Source: Herbinix sp.
GTDB lineage: Bacteria; Bacillota; Clostridia; Lachnospirales; Lachnospiraceae
Length of the DNA: 64,000 bases
Assembly (NCBI GenBank): GCA_029256105.1
Contig: JAQSYO010000015.1
Location: 1 to 64,000 of the forward strand
Direction of reading: 5' to 3'
Shown here: positions 42,483-52,128 of the stretch, in pieces
Layout: the number at the start of each line of letters is the position of its first letter
Position numbering within the stretch: position 1 is the stretch's first letter
The notes under the pieces: generated by a model
Seen by the model: the letters and a program-made list of their open reading frames with translations, nothing else
Database searches by the model: none
What the model was told of the DNA's origin: nothing
Made by a program: the position numbers and the translations under genes

Positions 42483-42515
42483 TTTCAATACATGTTTTCA
42501 TCAATACACAATAAC

Positions 42516-42562
42516 AAAGTGGTAAGAAACTTGATTTACTGAGCTTCTTCCACTTTTATTTT
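42516..42562. terminator. Hairpin at the island/prophage border
   Basis: AAAGTGG-t-AAGAA pairs with TTCTT-CCACTTT; T-rich on the + side and A-rich on the other. It lies 28 bases past the end of the PHP gene on the - strand and may serve that gene. Confidence 0.55.
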
Positions 42563-42589
42563 TATACTAGTAATATTATTAAGATTGTT

Positions 42590-43363
42590 TCATTCTTTTT
42601 TGTGTGATTGTTGACTCAAAACTTCAAATAACCTATTTTCATCTGCATTTGCTATTAAATTCTGCGGAAAATCAATTGTTTCCAACATAGTTATAGTATC
42701 ATTAAATTCACCAACTGAAAAAGCACTATGAGCATCACTCCCAACTGAGATGTATACACCTTTTTGAGCACATTTTTCTGCAATTAGTTTACATCTTTGA
42801 AAAGCATCTTCACCAAAACTTAAGGAATGATTATTAATTTCGATAATCTTTCCTCCTTTTTTTGCAACATACAAAATCTCATTAAGATCAAATTGAATAT
42901 TATCACGGTCACAATGTCCAATAATGTTTACATATGGATTAAGCAAAGCATTTATATACATTTGCGTATTTTGATTAATTGTCCCAAATTTTCTACCAAA
43001 AGCATGAACACTAGCAATAACAAGTTCACGGCTATTCATTAATCTATCACAAATACTTACATTGGGGGAAAAGTCGGGCATTGTATTGTAAAATGCTAAG
43101 TGCCCCTCAATATCGACAATATCAATTTCTACTCCTCGCAATACTCTTACCCCATTAATATAAGATGGAAGACATTTCATATTAGATAATGAACTATATG
43201 ATTGGAAAAGCGAAGGATAAGAAAAAACTGGTCCAAAATGATCTGTTATAGCAATACAACTTAAGTTTTTTTTGGATGCCTGTTTAGCACACTCTTCAAT
43301 AGTGCTATATGAATGTATACTAGCGATAGAATGAACATGCGAATCAACTTTTATTGAATACAT
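42590..43363 (-). CDS. PHP-domain metal-dependent phosphoesterase
   Basis: A 257-aa PHP-superfamily hydrolase. Metal ligands expected for the family are visible in order: VDSHVHS, ITDHFG, GVEIDI, SVHAFGR, GHCDRDN, EINNHS and VGSDAHS. The closest layout is the YcdX/histidinol-phosphatase-like branch, which removes phosphate from small phosphate esters. AAGGAGG is five bases from the ATG. It is the last gene of the - strand island run and lies 31 bases downstream of an APH-fold kinase, with which it is probably co-transcribed. The substrate is unknown. Confidence 0.85.
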   Translation of the reverse strand: MYSIKVDSHVHSIASIHSYSTIEECAKQASKKNLSCIAITDHFGPVFSYPSLFQSYSSLSNMKCLPSYINGVRVLRGVEIDIVDIEGHLAFYNTMPDFSPNVSICDRLMNSRELVIASVHAFGRKFGTINQNTQMYINALLNPYVNIIGHCDRDNIQFDLNEILYVAKKGGKIIEINNHSLSFGEDAFQRCKLIAEKCAQKGVYISVGSDAHSAFSVGEFNDTITMLETIDFPQNLIANADENRLFEVLSQQSHKKE

Positions 43364-43394
43364 AGATACCTCCTTGGATTCGCCTAAACTTCAA

Positions 43395-44327
43395 TTATAA
43401 ATTACGAGTTGCAGATAATAAGATGTCTATTCCTTTATTTCGATATTCTTTATATTTTTCTCGATCAGTAGCTGGTTGTTTATCAACCCACTGTATGGCT
43501 CCAGCGCCTTGAACTGCTAGGTAAAGTTGTAACCTCTCTTGTGGTATCTCCATATGCGTTTGAGATTGCCATCCTAAGAAAAAACTGTTTCTTAGCTCAA
43601 TATCATCGTTATAACTTATATCATTAAAAATTAACTTAGATAGATCGAATATTGGATCTCCTGCTATCATATATTCAAAATCAATAGCTCCTATAAGTTT
43701 ACCGTCTTTAATCATAAGATTACGTAGACCATAATCTCTATGTATTACTCCAATTCTACACGCTTCATCTAATTCCGCGATTTTAGCCATAGTCTTATAG
43801 AGTGCTTCTTTTATACTTTGACCATTATCTTGAAACTTAAGATCTATTATATCTAACCATTTTGGAAATTGATTAACATAGATGTTTTTCCAAGAATAGC
43901 TATTATAATTCGAAATTCCTTCATATGCATATTTCCAAAGTTCTGAACTTTTTATTTCATCTTCTGTCATGCAAAAATTTAATTTACCAAGCAACTGACC
44001 AGCTTGAAATAAAGTGTCTTTTTTTTCTGCAAAATCCATTTGTGAAAAAATGCTAAGCAATGTATCCCCTTCCCACCATTCTTGAATAAAGAAATATGAA
44101 CCACTAAATGTACCGACTTCGACTAAATTTGGTACTTGAAACATTTTTTTGGATAATTGCTTTATTGCTTCAACTTCTCTAATAAAATTATTATGTTGAT
44201 TATGTATTTTAAGAAAAAATGGCTGTTCGTTTTTATATACTTTATAAACTTCTACATCCATGCGTGAATTTATTATATCAATTGATGTTAATTGTAATCT
44301 ATTTTTTAATTCATTCAGATTGTACAT
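43395..44327 (-). CDS. APH-fold small-molecule kinase 1
   Basis: A 310-aa aminoglycoside-phosphotransferase-fold protein. The catalytic loop reads VIHRDYGLRNLMI and the metal-binding aspartate is in LIGAIDFEYMIAGDP; the N-terminal lobe has YFFIQEWWEGDTL. Such kinases act on antibiotics, sugars, choline or homoserine. Beside a PHP phosphatase, a cyclitol-phosphate synthase and a second APH protein, a biosynthetic or self-resistance kinase is more likely than a drug-resistance gene, but this is inference. Confidence 0.82.
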   Translation of the reverse strand: MYNLNELKNRLQLTSIDIINSRMDVEVYKVYKNEQPFFLKIHNQHNNFIREVEAIKQLSKKMFQVPNLVEVGTFSGSYFFIQEWWEGDTLLSIFSQMDFAEKKDTLFQAGQLLGKLNFCMTEDEIKSSELWKYAYEGISNYNSYSWKNIYVNQFPKWLDIIDLKFQDNGQSIKEALYKTMAKIAELDEACRIGVIHRDYGLRNLMIKDGKLIGAIDFEYMIAGDPIFDLSKLIFNDISYNDDIELRNSFFLGWQSQTHMEIPQERLQLYLAVQGAGAIQWVDKQPATDREKYKEYRNKGIDILLSATRNL

Positions 44328-44429
44328 ATTTTCCTTGTATGGTTAATTCAGAAGTAATAATCATACTTTCCTATCTTTTTTGATTTATTTTGTGAATATA
44401 ATACGTTCAGGCACTGTAGACTTCTGATT

Positions 44430-44730
44430 TTTCGCTGTAGTCTTAATTACTTGATGTATCAGCTGGATGTGCCTGGCTCTCTGCCATAAGTACTTATTTC
44501 AATCAAGTCTACGATGATTTTCCATTGGTGGACGTATTCGCTTCAGTCATATCTTCTGATGGTGAAATACTCATTGAGCCTTTTAAATTTACAAATGACA
44601 ATGTCTAGACATCTGAACCAAATGAATAAGTTATATACCCGAACCGATATCCGGAACTTTGACATTTTCAGTCATACTGTAGGTGCTCATGGCATTAATG
44701 TAGAAGAAATACAATAACTAAGCGGTATAG
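44430..44730 (+). pseudogene. Transposase remnant (IS110-like, tentative)
   Basis: The + strand frame near 44505 reads FPLVDVFASVISSDGEILIEPFKFTND, which looks like the N-terminal part of an IS110-type transposase, and then is broken by stops. No complete gene or inverted ends are seen. The fragment fills the gap between the two APH-fold kinases. Confidence 0.5.
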
Positions 44731-44783
44731 AGTACCGTAAAACTTATTTAGATTAATAATTTTGGAAAATTATAGTAAATCTA

Positions 44784-45800
44784 TTAAGTACAAATATTTG
44801 TTTCTGAAGCTATTTTAATAGCTTCTATCAACTGCTCCCTAGCATGTGATGCTGCATTTAATGACCATTCTAATTGCCAATTTAACAAATGTGGTGCTTT
44901 TTTATCTAATTCAACTAAATATTCACTTCTGGGTAATAATCTCAATTGTAGTAAAGGAATCATAGCATGATATTCTAAATGGGATAGCTTATGGCACTCA
45001 TTATATATCTCTAAATATTTTAATATTATATTTTTATCTAAAACAAAAGAACCTCGTTGCTTTCTTGCCATCAAATAAACACTTTGCGCAACATCAATAA
45101 TTCGTGCATTAACACTTATAAAATCAAAATCTAACAATCCGCTAATACTATTATTTACAAAAACCAAATTGTTTCCATGGAAGTCTCCATGAATAATCGA
45201 TCTATTTAGTATATTATATCGCTCTATATCTATATATTTTAAAGCATCCTTTACTAGTAATTTATATTTCTTGATAACTTCATCTTTGTCTTTCCTATTG
45301 GTCTTAAGAAAATATTCTAAATTTTCTATTTCTTTATCAGGGTTAAGTAACCAGTAATATGGATCATGAATAAAATGTATTGTTTCTATATTTGATACTG
45401 GAATAGTATGTAACTTACATAGTAATTTTGCAGTTTCTAAAGCATCACTTATATCAGATGTTTTATATGGTCTACCATCAATATATAATCTAAGTTGCCA
45501 CCAATTACCTTCACAATATACTTCCTTTTGTCCATCCTTAGCCATGATTAGTTGCGGCACCGGTATCCCATATGAATTCAATAAATCAATAATTTGTTCT
45601 AGATAATTAAAATAATCCTGATTATTATTTATCATGCATTTTCTAAGGACAAAAGCATAATCATTATTTTGGACTAACCAATTAATATTTGGACTCGCAC
45701 TTTCTAAACGCGTAAAATTAATATTATCACAAGAATAACCATAACATGTTTTAAAAACTATTGTAGCTAGTTGTTTCTCATCATATATATTATTTGTCAT
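44784..45800 (-). CDS. APH-fold small-molecule kinase 2
   Basis: A 338-aa member of the same fold as the previous kinase but only distantly similar. Catalytic loop SIIHGDFHGNNLVFV and metal site GLLDFDFISVNARIID. Features such as FVLRKCM, WWQLRLYIDGRPY and the Arg/His-rich C-terminus are like homoserine kinase/choline kinase-type proteins (ThrB2-like). It starts 9 bases after the HPr-kinase-like gene in the transcript order, so the two are translated together. Confidence 0.82.
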   Translation of the reverse strand: MTNNIYDEKQLATIVFKTCYGYSCDNINFTRLESASPNINWLVQNNDYAFVLRKCMINNNQDYFNYLEQIIDLLNSYGIPVPQLIMAKDGQKEVYCEGNWWQLRLYIDGRPYKTSDISDALETAKLLCKLHTIPVSNIETIHFIHDPYYWLLNPDKEIENLEYFLKTNRKDKDEVIKKYKLLVKDALKYIDIERYNILNRSIIHGDFHGNNLVFVNNSISGLLDFDFISVNARIIDVAQSVYLMARKQRGSFVLDKNIILKYLEIYNECHKLSHLEYHAMIPLLQLRLLPRSEYLVELDKKAPHLLNWQLEWSLNAASHAREQLIEAIKIASETNICT

Positions 45801-45809
45801 TTTTTCACC

Positions 45810-46823
45810 CTATTCAAATACATTCATATCATTTTTAATCATTTCTTGTATTTTCAATGATCCTTCCTTTAAGTTTGAAAATGATTGCTCCAAACTATAA
45901 CATGGAATAGCACTTACAATCTTTCTTGTAATATCCTTTAATGTAAGTAAATTTGGTAAATTAAAATATGGTAATAGATGATCAATATATTTTTCTGGAT
46001 TCAATAGTATGTTATTATTAAGTACATTCAGTGCGTTGTCCAGACTAAGCCTTGTTAATTTAGCAGATGATTCATTTCTAGGTGAAAAGCATGGAAATAT
46101 CAAATAGTTTAAAGAACACTTATCCATAGTTGACTTTGAAAAAATATTCGAAAATTCATCTGGATAAAAACATATTGTATTGTTATTTGCATTTTCATTA
46201 TTGTACTTATTTAAAGGATGTTTGAGCATCTCCAAATCAAGTTCTATTTGATCACACAACACTTCAAGAGTGTCTTGCCTAACAACAATTGAACGCGGCC
46301 ATCCCTCGGCTATCCATTCATCATTTTGAATAGAGAAAGATATATCATCGTTAGAAACAAACGATGTCTGGTCAAACGATAATAGTGATAAAATCGAAGA
46401 AGTTTTCCCTGATTTTTTATGCCCGATAAAAGCTATTCCCTTATCTAGGTAATTAACAAGTCCGCCATGTACAAATAAGGCTCCTGATTCGTAGCACTGT
46501 AAACGCAATAAAGCTCTAACCATCCTGGTAATATTTTGCACTATCCATTGTTCTGACAGTTGATGTTCAAAAATAATAGTTTTAATATTAACATTTAAAA
46601 GCATAGTATTTTCAGGTTCTCCTAGTGGCTGTACTGAGATTTTTTTGTAACCATTAGTATTAAAATTATTATCACAACATATAATAGTCCAATTATTGTA
46701 TTCATTATTATTTATAGGACTGGTTTCAAAGTAACCAAAAGACAAACTTTTTACCTTCTCAATTATTCGATCATTAGCGATGACCAACACCATATAACCA
46801 TCTTTCATAAATAATGTTTTCAA
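45810..46823 (-). CDS. HPr-kinase-like P-loop protein
   Basis: A 337-aa protein of the HPr kinase/phosphorylase C-terminal-like superfamily. The P-loop GHKKSGKTSSIL lies at about 134-145 and is preceded by FVHGGLV, the usual strand before the loop in these proteins; VSNDDISFS and WPRSIVVRQD follow at the positions expected for the second acidic site. Such stand-alone proteins occur in peptide (lasso) clusters, where some phosphorylate the product. TTG 46823 is chosen: the upstream in-frame GTG overlaps the AGGGGTG ribosome site. True HPr kinases have another N-terminal domain, so this is not hprK. Confidence 0.8.
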   Translation of the reverse strand: MKTLFMKDGYMVLVIANDRIIEKVKSLSFGYFETSPINNNEYNNWTIICCDNNFNTNGYKKISVQPLGEPENTMLLNVNIKTIIFEHQLSEQWIVQNITRMVRALLRLQCYESGALFVHGGLVNYLDKGIAFIGHKKSGKTSSILSLLSFDQTSFVSNDDISFSIQNDEWIAEGWPRSIVVRQDTLEVLCDQIELDLEMLKHPLNKYNNENANNNTICFYPDEFSNIFSKSTMDKCSLNYLIFPCFSPRNESSAKLTRLSLDNALNVLNNNILLNPEKYIDHLLPYFNLPNLLTLKDITRKIVSAIPCYSLEQSFSNLKEGSLKIQEMIKNDMNVFE

Positions 46824-46962
46824 GAGTAGCACCCCTATCTAAGTATAGCTTTACTATTATCACATTTATATTTTTATTAAGATTAATCGATTTGTGTAAA
46901 ATACCAATTTCTTTAATGCCAACATTATTACATCAGCATAAATAAACATAAAAATAACATAT

Positions 46963-46992
46963 AATGGGATAATTATTTCAATTATCCCATTA
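46963..46992 (-). terminator. Terminator after the archaeal-type MAT gene
   Basis: AATGGGATAATT-gaaat-AATTATCCCATT is a perfect stem; the downstream side on the - strand is T-rich. It separates the ino1-MAT pair from the HPr-kinase-like gene. Confidence 0.7.
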
Positions 46993-46998
46993 ACATCT

Positions 46999-48207
46999 CT
47001 AACACATAACTACTCCATCAAAAATCAATATATTAGTTATTTGATGAACCTCTGATAGCATATGCTGTATTTTTTGTTTAACCGTCTGTTTATTCTCTTC
47101 TGATATTGTCTGACAATAAAAATCAACATTAATTACATCAGGTTCTTGCAATTTAGACTCCTTTGCAGTAAATATATGAACTTCAACCGGTGTTTTATAT
47201 TCTTCATAAAGCTCAGCTGCAATTTTTTTAGCTAATACTCCATAAATTTTACCAGTGTGATCAATCGGATTTTTTCCATTTGGTGCTTCAATACTCATCG
47301 TTCTCATAGGAGTAATTAGGCCATTAATTCTGTTTCCACGTCCTACTACTCCTACATCACCGGTATCTGCAGCGCTTCCTAGAACTGTCAAATATATGTG
47401 CCCACTATCATCCTGTGGATTCAAATTAAGTTCAACTTTTATAGGAAAATGTTCTTCCAGTTTTTTGTTAATAGCCTCAACAATCATCTCTTTTCGCTGA
47501 AAGTAATGATTCAATGATGTAATTTTACTGGCCAAAAGCGGCATATTAACAAGAAGTGAATACGCATTTCCTTCACGTACACCAACAACCTTTACATCCC
47601 AACCCGTATCATTATAATTATTTTTAAATTCATTCCCATTTAGGTATCCTTCAATAAACAGTACTATTTGTTCCATTACGCTTAAAGGTGCGTATGCAGA
47701 CAGTAGGTTACAATCATTTGATACCTGATCAGTCTCACCAATTTTTATCAAATCTTCATTCCTTTGTGGCCTATATCTTGCATTCAGTCTTCCCGCACCA
47801 CTATAGTCAACTAATTCATCAATAATAGTTATATGCTCTTCAGCGATAAAACCAGTTAGTACGTTAGATAATATTTCAACACATGCCTGCTTCAATATAC
47901 TGTATAGAGGAATAGCCTTATTATTATAGCTTTTAGCACATTTACCAGCAAAAATAATTTTATATGGTTTCACTATTTTGCCATATCCAAATTCTATTAC
48001 AGATTCACCGCCAATCAACATTACTTTATCAAACCAATGATGTGCGATCCGTCCATAATTCTCATTCCAATATTGTGAATACAGCATGGAAGCACGTTCT
48101 GCAATCATGTCACAAATTGTATCCGGATGCCCCACTCCTTTTCGCTCAACAAATTCATAAGGTGCAATATCCCCTAGTTTTTGATTATTTACATTGATAT
48201 TTATCAT
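46999..48207 (-). CDS. Archaeal-type S-adenosylmethionine synthetase
   Basis: Makes S-adenosylmethionine from methionine and ATP. The 402-aa sequence belongs to the archaeal MAT family and not to bacterial MetK: VERKGVGHPDTICDMIAER at the start, KVMLIGGES, GAGRLNARYRPQRNEDLI, and the long diagnostic block GSAADTGDVGVVGRGNRIN followed by GLITPMRTMSIEAPNGKNP. Archaeal-type MATs occur only sporadically in bacteria, as expected after transfer. Directly downstream (37 bases) of the inositol-phosphate synthase and ended by its own terminator, so the two form an operon. A housekeeping metK should exist elsewhere in the genome. Confidence 0.93.
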   Translation of the reverse strand: MININVNNQKLGDIAPYEFVERKGVGHPDTICDMIAERASMLYSQYWNENYGRIAHHWFDKVMLIGGESVIEFGYGKIVKPYKIIFAGKCAKSYNNKAIPLYSILKQACVEILSNVLTGFIAEEHITIIDELVDYSGAGRLNARYRPQRNEDLIKIGETDQVSNDCNLLSAYAPLSVMEQIVLFIEGYLNGNEFKNNYNDTGWDVKVVGVREGNAYSLLVNMPLLASKITSLNHYFQRKEMIVEAINKKLEEHFPIKVELNLNPQDDSGHIYLTVLGSAADTGDVGVVGRGNRINGLITPMRTMSIEAPNGKNPIDHTGKIYGVLAKKIAAELYEEYKTPVEVHIFTAKESKLQEPDVINVDFYCQTISEENKQTVKQKIQHMLSEVHQITNILIFDGVVMC

Positions 48208-48244
48208 TTATCCTCCTCTTTAGACACACTTGTCTTACTACTAT

Positions 48245-49321
48245 TTACCCAATAAAGTTAACAAAATCCCTAAGTCCTTCTTGCTCTGTTTTGCCAAATC
48301 TTGGGCTTTTAAATAGATAAGGGCTAACAGAATCTATAGAACCAGCCATGTTTCTATCTCGTGCGACCATCGCCAATCTAATTGCATTTACTATAACACC
48401 TGCTGCATTGGGGCTATCTTGTACCTCAAGTCTCAGCTCAATAGTTATATTTGAATTTAGTACAGAATCGCCCTCTAAATGCAAATAGCATATTTTTGTG
48501 TCACCTAAGTATTCTACATAACCGTTTGGCCCTGCCGATACCTTACTTGCATCAATACCTGCTGCAAAAAGAGCATTCTTCTTGGAGTTTTGTTTACTTA
48601 ATGAGCGTCCTGGACTAGCAAGGTTATAAAAATCCATATTACCACCAAAATTTAATTGATACGTATTAGTTACATTAATACCTCTTGATTTCATCAATTC
48701 AATTAAAGCCATATGTAAAGTAGTCGCACCTAAGTGACTCCTCAAATCATCTCCCAATAGAGGCACATTATAAGCTTTGAACTTTGCTTCAATTTCAGGA
48801 TCCCTTGCAACAATCTCAGGAGTAGCATTAACAAAGGCAACACCTGCCATAACCGACGCCAGCGCATATGCTCTAACCGCATTACGAGATCCTGTTGGCA
48901 GATTACATACTAATACATCTGTATTTGTTTCCTTAAGTATCCTTACGACATCATCAGTATCATTCTCATAACACTTTTTATGTGCTTTTACTTTCTCTCC
49001 TAAGTCTCCATCCAAGCCGTCAAATAATGGTCCTGGAACAACAGATACATTTTGAAGAGGTACTTCACAAAATTTATTGCATGAAGTGGGCTGGGTAAAT
49101 ATTGCAGAAGCAACATCTATGCCAATCTTATTTTCATCGACATCAAATGCGCATGAAATGTCGATGTTTTTTAATTCATAGCCACAAATACTCATATAAC
49201 TAATTCCTGGTAATTGTGTTTCTTCATTACACTCTTTCGCCTGAGTGATAGTCTGTACTGTTGAAGACGTATTTGACCCTACACCTGCAAAGGCAACTCT
49301 TATCTTTTTTACATTCTCCAT
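48245..49321 (-). CDS. Myo-inositol-1-phosphate synthase (short bacterial/archaeal type)
   Basis: NAD-dependent cyclisation of glucose 6-phosphate to inositol 1-phosphate. The 358-aa protein has the N-terminal Rossmann motif VAFAGVGSNTSSTV and the family motifs LLGDDLRSHLGATTLHMAL, LNFGGNMDFYNLASPGR and LRLEVQDSPNAAGVIVNAIRLA. All are intact. ACGGAGG precedes the ATG. It is the first gene of the - strand run, next to an archaeal-type MAT. Relatives that make other cyclitol phosphates (for example the five-membered ring in aristeromycin biosynthesis) share this fold, so the exact product is open. Confidence 0.92.
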   Translation of the reverse strand: MENVKKIRVAFAGVGSNTSSTVQTITQAKECNEETQLPGISYMSICGYELKNIDISCAFDVDENKIGIDVASAIFTQPTSCNKFCEVPLQNVSVVPGPLFDGLDGDLGEKVKAHKKCYENDTDDVVRILKETNTDVLVCNLPTGSRNAVRAYALASVMAGVAFVNATPEIVARDPEIEAKFKAYNVPLLGDDLRSHLGATTLHMALIELMKSRGINVTNTYQLNFGGNMDFYNLASPGRSLSKQNSKKNALFAAGIDASKVSAGPNGYVEYLGDTKICYLHLEGDSVLNSNITIELRLEVQDSPNAAGVIVNAIRLAMVARDRNMAGSIDSVSPYLFKSPRFGKTEQEGLRDFVNFIG

Positions 49322-49800
49322 TTTATCCTCCGTATATTTTTGTGTTTTGGCATTTCTGTTTATATGTTTACTTCATATTACACTATTTACTCAATGTCTA
49401 ATTATGTAAATTACCTGATAAATTATCTTATAGTTTATTTTTTGTATTACCTATATTGGATAAGCATTCCTACTATCTTCTATTAAAACCTTTTTATAAC
49501 ATACTAACCCTACCTAAATATGCTTTTCTTTTCATAACAGATTACCCTTATTATAGGCAACCTTCATATTCACACATTTTTATCCTCATCTAAATGTAAA
49601 ATTCATATGTAAAGTAAAATGTTCAAAATAAAAATCATATCGATAGTTATTATTTAACATTTAATTACATTATATTACATATAGTACATTATATGGATTT
49701 AAATGTCAAATTTATTTACAAATTTTATAAAATATATTATTTTATGGGGATTTTAGGTTCTTGGTATGATAAAACAATAAAAACTTTTTCACAAAGGGGT
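49322..49800. other. AT-rich intergenic region, no gene seen
   Basis: The region upstream of the inositol-phosphate synthase gene holds stop-rich AT DNA and short palindrome-like runs such as ATTACATTATATTACATATAGTAC near 49672. It must contain the promoter of the ino1-like gene but I see no clear consensus on the - strand. Confidence 0.4.
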
Positions 49801-49819
49801 ATTAAATCATGTCAAGAGC

Positions 49820-50510
49820 ATCCAGTAGAAGAATAAAAAGCATTTCAAAAAGATTTTTTAGAATTTCTGAAAGTTCAGAAGCATTTCCTGCCTGATTTTA
49901 TTCAGAAGTTAGGCGAGGTAAAAGATCCAGCATACTTCTTACTCTGATTATGATATCAAAGAGATCCAATATGCTGTAAGAATGAAAAATGTCTGTACCA
50001 TTACTCCTATTCAGGAGATGGAACAGCTGCTGTCTATAGATAATTCATAAGACCTACTTTTGTTATATGGGACATTTAAAGTTATCCTACAACTTATATT
50101 TTGAAGATAGGCACTGCAGTCTGAGCAATAATCTCAGTGTGCAAAAAATAAAGTCATTTGTTGTGGGTCGCGGTTGGCTTTTCTGTGATACTCCTGCGGA
50201 GCAGAGGCATGTACCATAGTCTACAGTGTTGTTTTATGTCAAATGCCAATCGCTTAAATGTATTCAACTATTTTAAATATCTATTTGAATATCGCCCGAG
50301 TGAAACCATGGAGGATGACCAGTTATCAAAGCTACTTCCCTGAATGAAGAAGTAGCTGCGATGTTCGAACTTAAATAATAGAGAAAACGTATTGATGATT
50401 TCAACCTACCGGTTGATTGTTAAGCGCTTACGGTGTATCAGCAAGTGCAGCAGTAATCATCATAGTTGAAACAGCCAAGGCTAATAATCTTTATATATCT
50501 CACCTTAGAA
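49820..50510 (+). pseudogene. Broken transposase fragments (DDE and IS66 types)
   Basis: Several + strand fragments in different frames: near 49850-50050 a stretch reading LPDFIQKLGEVKDP and YAVRMKNVCTITPIQEMEQ, like the start of DDE_Tnp_1-associated transposases; near 50095-50345 IS66 TnpC C-terminal pieces such as VFNYFKYLFEYRPSETM; near 50425-50490 a second IS66-like piece SASAAVIIIVETAKANNLYI. All are interrupted by frameshifts and stops. No ends are identifiable. Confidence 0.65.
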
Positions 50511-50526
50511 TCTTCTTCTATGCTAT

Positions 50527-52128
50527 TTACAGCATCACTTTCAAGTCAAATAAGTTTGTCTTATCACTTCTATGTGAAGTGATTAAAATAATTTTATTCC
50601 TTTTTTCCTTCTTAAGAACATCAGAAAGGAATTCCTCATTTTTAGAATCTAAGGCAGAAAAAGGTTCATCCAATATTACTACTGGCTTATGGCATAATAA
50701 TGCTCTTGCAGTTGATATCGCCTGCTTCTGGCCACCTGACATATCTTCATTTTTCACAATAGTTTCTATTCCATCCGGCAAAGAGGATATCCAACGTTCG
50801 AACCCTAATTCAAATAATAAATTTTTAACTTCTTCAGGATTAACATTATCATCTCCTAATGCTATATTTTCATAAATAGTCATCGGAAATATACTTTTTT
50901 CCAAAGATGTATATGTTATGTAAGGTCTTAGTGTGTCAATTCTATTGCCATTTATTTTATATATTGCTTTGGAGCTAATATATAAGCCGGAAATTATTTT
51001 TAGTAATGTCGTTTTTCCTGTTCCGCTCGTACCAAATAAACCCGTGATTTTTCCTTTCTCTAGATATAAACTTAGATTATTAATAATTGGCGGTGAATTG
51101 TCATATGAAAATGTCAAATCCTCTATTTTAACATTCTCGACTTCCAACGGTAAATTATAATTTTGAGAATCTATAGCCTCACTTTTTATATTAAGCTTGT
51201 TAAGTATACGCTCCCAGCAGGCGGACGACGTAACTAACGTAGACATCCAACGGAATATCACCTCAATAGGCATTATAATTTGCTTGATCAGATAAATAAA
51301 CATTACAACTTCACCAACAGACATCCTGTCACTGATGCCCATATAGCCAAGATATGCAACACTGCCGTATAGGCAAAGGTTTTCTATGAACGTATACCAT
51401 ACTACACGAATCGCATTAATTTGGGCTGATTTTAATTTATTTGTGCAATATTCCTGTTGTTTATATAAGTAACTAGTCTTTACAAAGTCCTTTGCCCAAT
51501 AAGTTTTAACCGTCTCCATTCCTTTAAACGTACATTCTAAAGATTGCGTCATTGCTCCTAAGGAATGCTGCGCTGCTTTTTCGTAATCTTTCATTTTCCT
51601 TAGTATTATTTGGTTAATTATTATTGCACCTATTACGATTGTAACTGTTATAAAAGTAGCTTGCTTATCTGTTTTCAACATCGCCCATACAGAGAAAATA
51701 AATACGAATAGGTTGTTCAATATTCTTGATAGTACGGTATAAAAGATTTGAGCCGCCTTAATAGAATCATTTTGTATTAATGATTGTAACTCGCCTATCG
51801 GTATCCCTTCATAAGTTAGAAACGGTATCTTTTGTAAGTGCTTGAAGAGAGATATCCGAGTTTCATATGCTAACTTCTCCATCAAATATCGTGGTACAAC
51901 AGCTCCCAGCCATTTGATAATATAGGCAGAAAACGTTAGAATTCCGCCTATTAATATGTATTTCGTTAGTTGATTAATATAGTTACTTTCCAATGCATCC
52001 GTTATTCGTTGAATGTAAATTGCTCCTACACTTTTACATAGTCCTGAGACTATATTTAATAAAAAGCATAAGAATATGAGAAAAAGATTATTATTAGCAA
52101 ATTGGATAAAGCGTTTATATTGCTTCAT
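50527..52128 (-). CDS. ABC exporter subunit (fused membrane and ATP-binding domains) B
   Basis: A 533-aa half-transporter: six membrane segments in the first 300 residues and an ATPase with Walker A GLFGTSGTGKTTLL, signature MSGGQKQAISTARALL, Walker B VVILDEPFSALD and switch ITSHR. The start ATG 52128 follows AGAGGTG; an in-frame TTG further up overlaps that site. It overlaps the end of the upstream half-transporter by 14 bases, so the two very likely make a heterodimeric exporter. No peptidase C39 domain is present, so any peptide substrate would have to be processed by another protein. Confidence 0.9.
   Translation of the reverse strand: MKQYKRFIQFANNNLFLIFLCFLLNIVSGLCKSVGAIYIQRITDALESNYINQLTKYILIGGILTFSAYIIKWLGAVVPRYLMEKLAYETRISLFKHLQKIPFLTYEGIPIGELQSLIQNDSIKAAQIFYTVLSRILNNLFVFIFSVWAMLKTDKQATFITVTIVIGAIIINQIILRKMKDYEKAAQHSLGAMTQSLECTFKGMETVKTYWAKDFVKTSYLYKQQEYCTNKLKSAQINAIRVVWYTFIENLCLYGSVAYLGYMGISDRMSVGEVVMFIYLIKQIIMPIEVIFRWMSTLVTSSACWERILNKLNIKSEAIDSQNYNLPLEVENVKIEDLTFSYDNSPPIINNLSLYLEKGKITGLFGTSGTGKTTLLKIISGLYISSKAIYKINGNRIDTLRPYITYTSLEKSIFPMTIYENIALGDDNVNPEEVKNLLFELGFERWISSLPDGIETIVKNEDMSGGQKQAISTARALLCHKPVVILDEPFSALDSKNEEFLSDVLKKEKRNKIILITSHRSDKTNLFDLKVML

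Noticed and set aside
44514..44717. 67-aa + strand frame as a gene
   Set aside because: The recognisable transposase-like text is in another frame; this frame is a by-product of the decayed element.
45810..46823. hprK (HPr kinase/phosphorylase)
   Set aside because: The N-terminal HPr kinase domain and the HPr-specific motifs are missing and the genomic context is unlike hprK.
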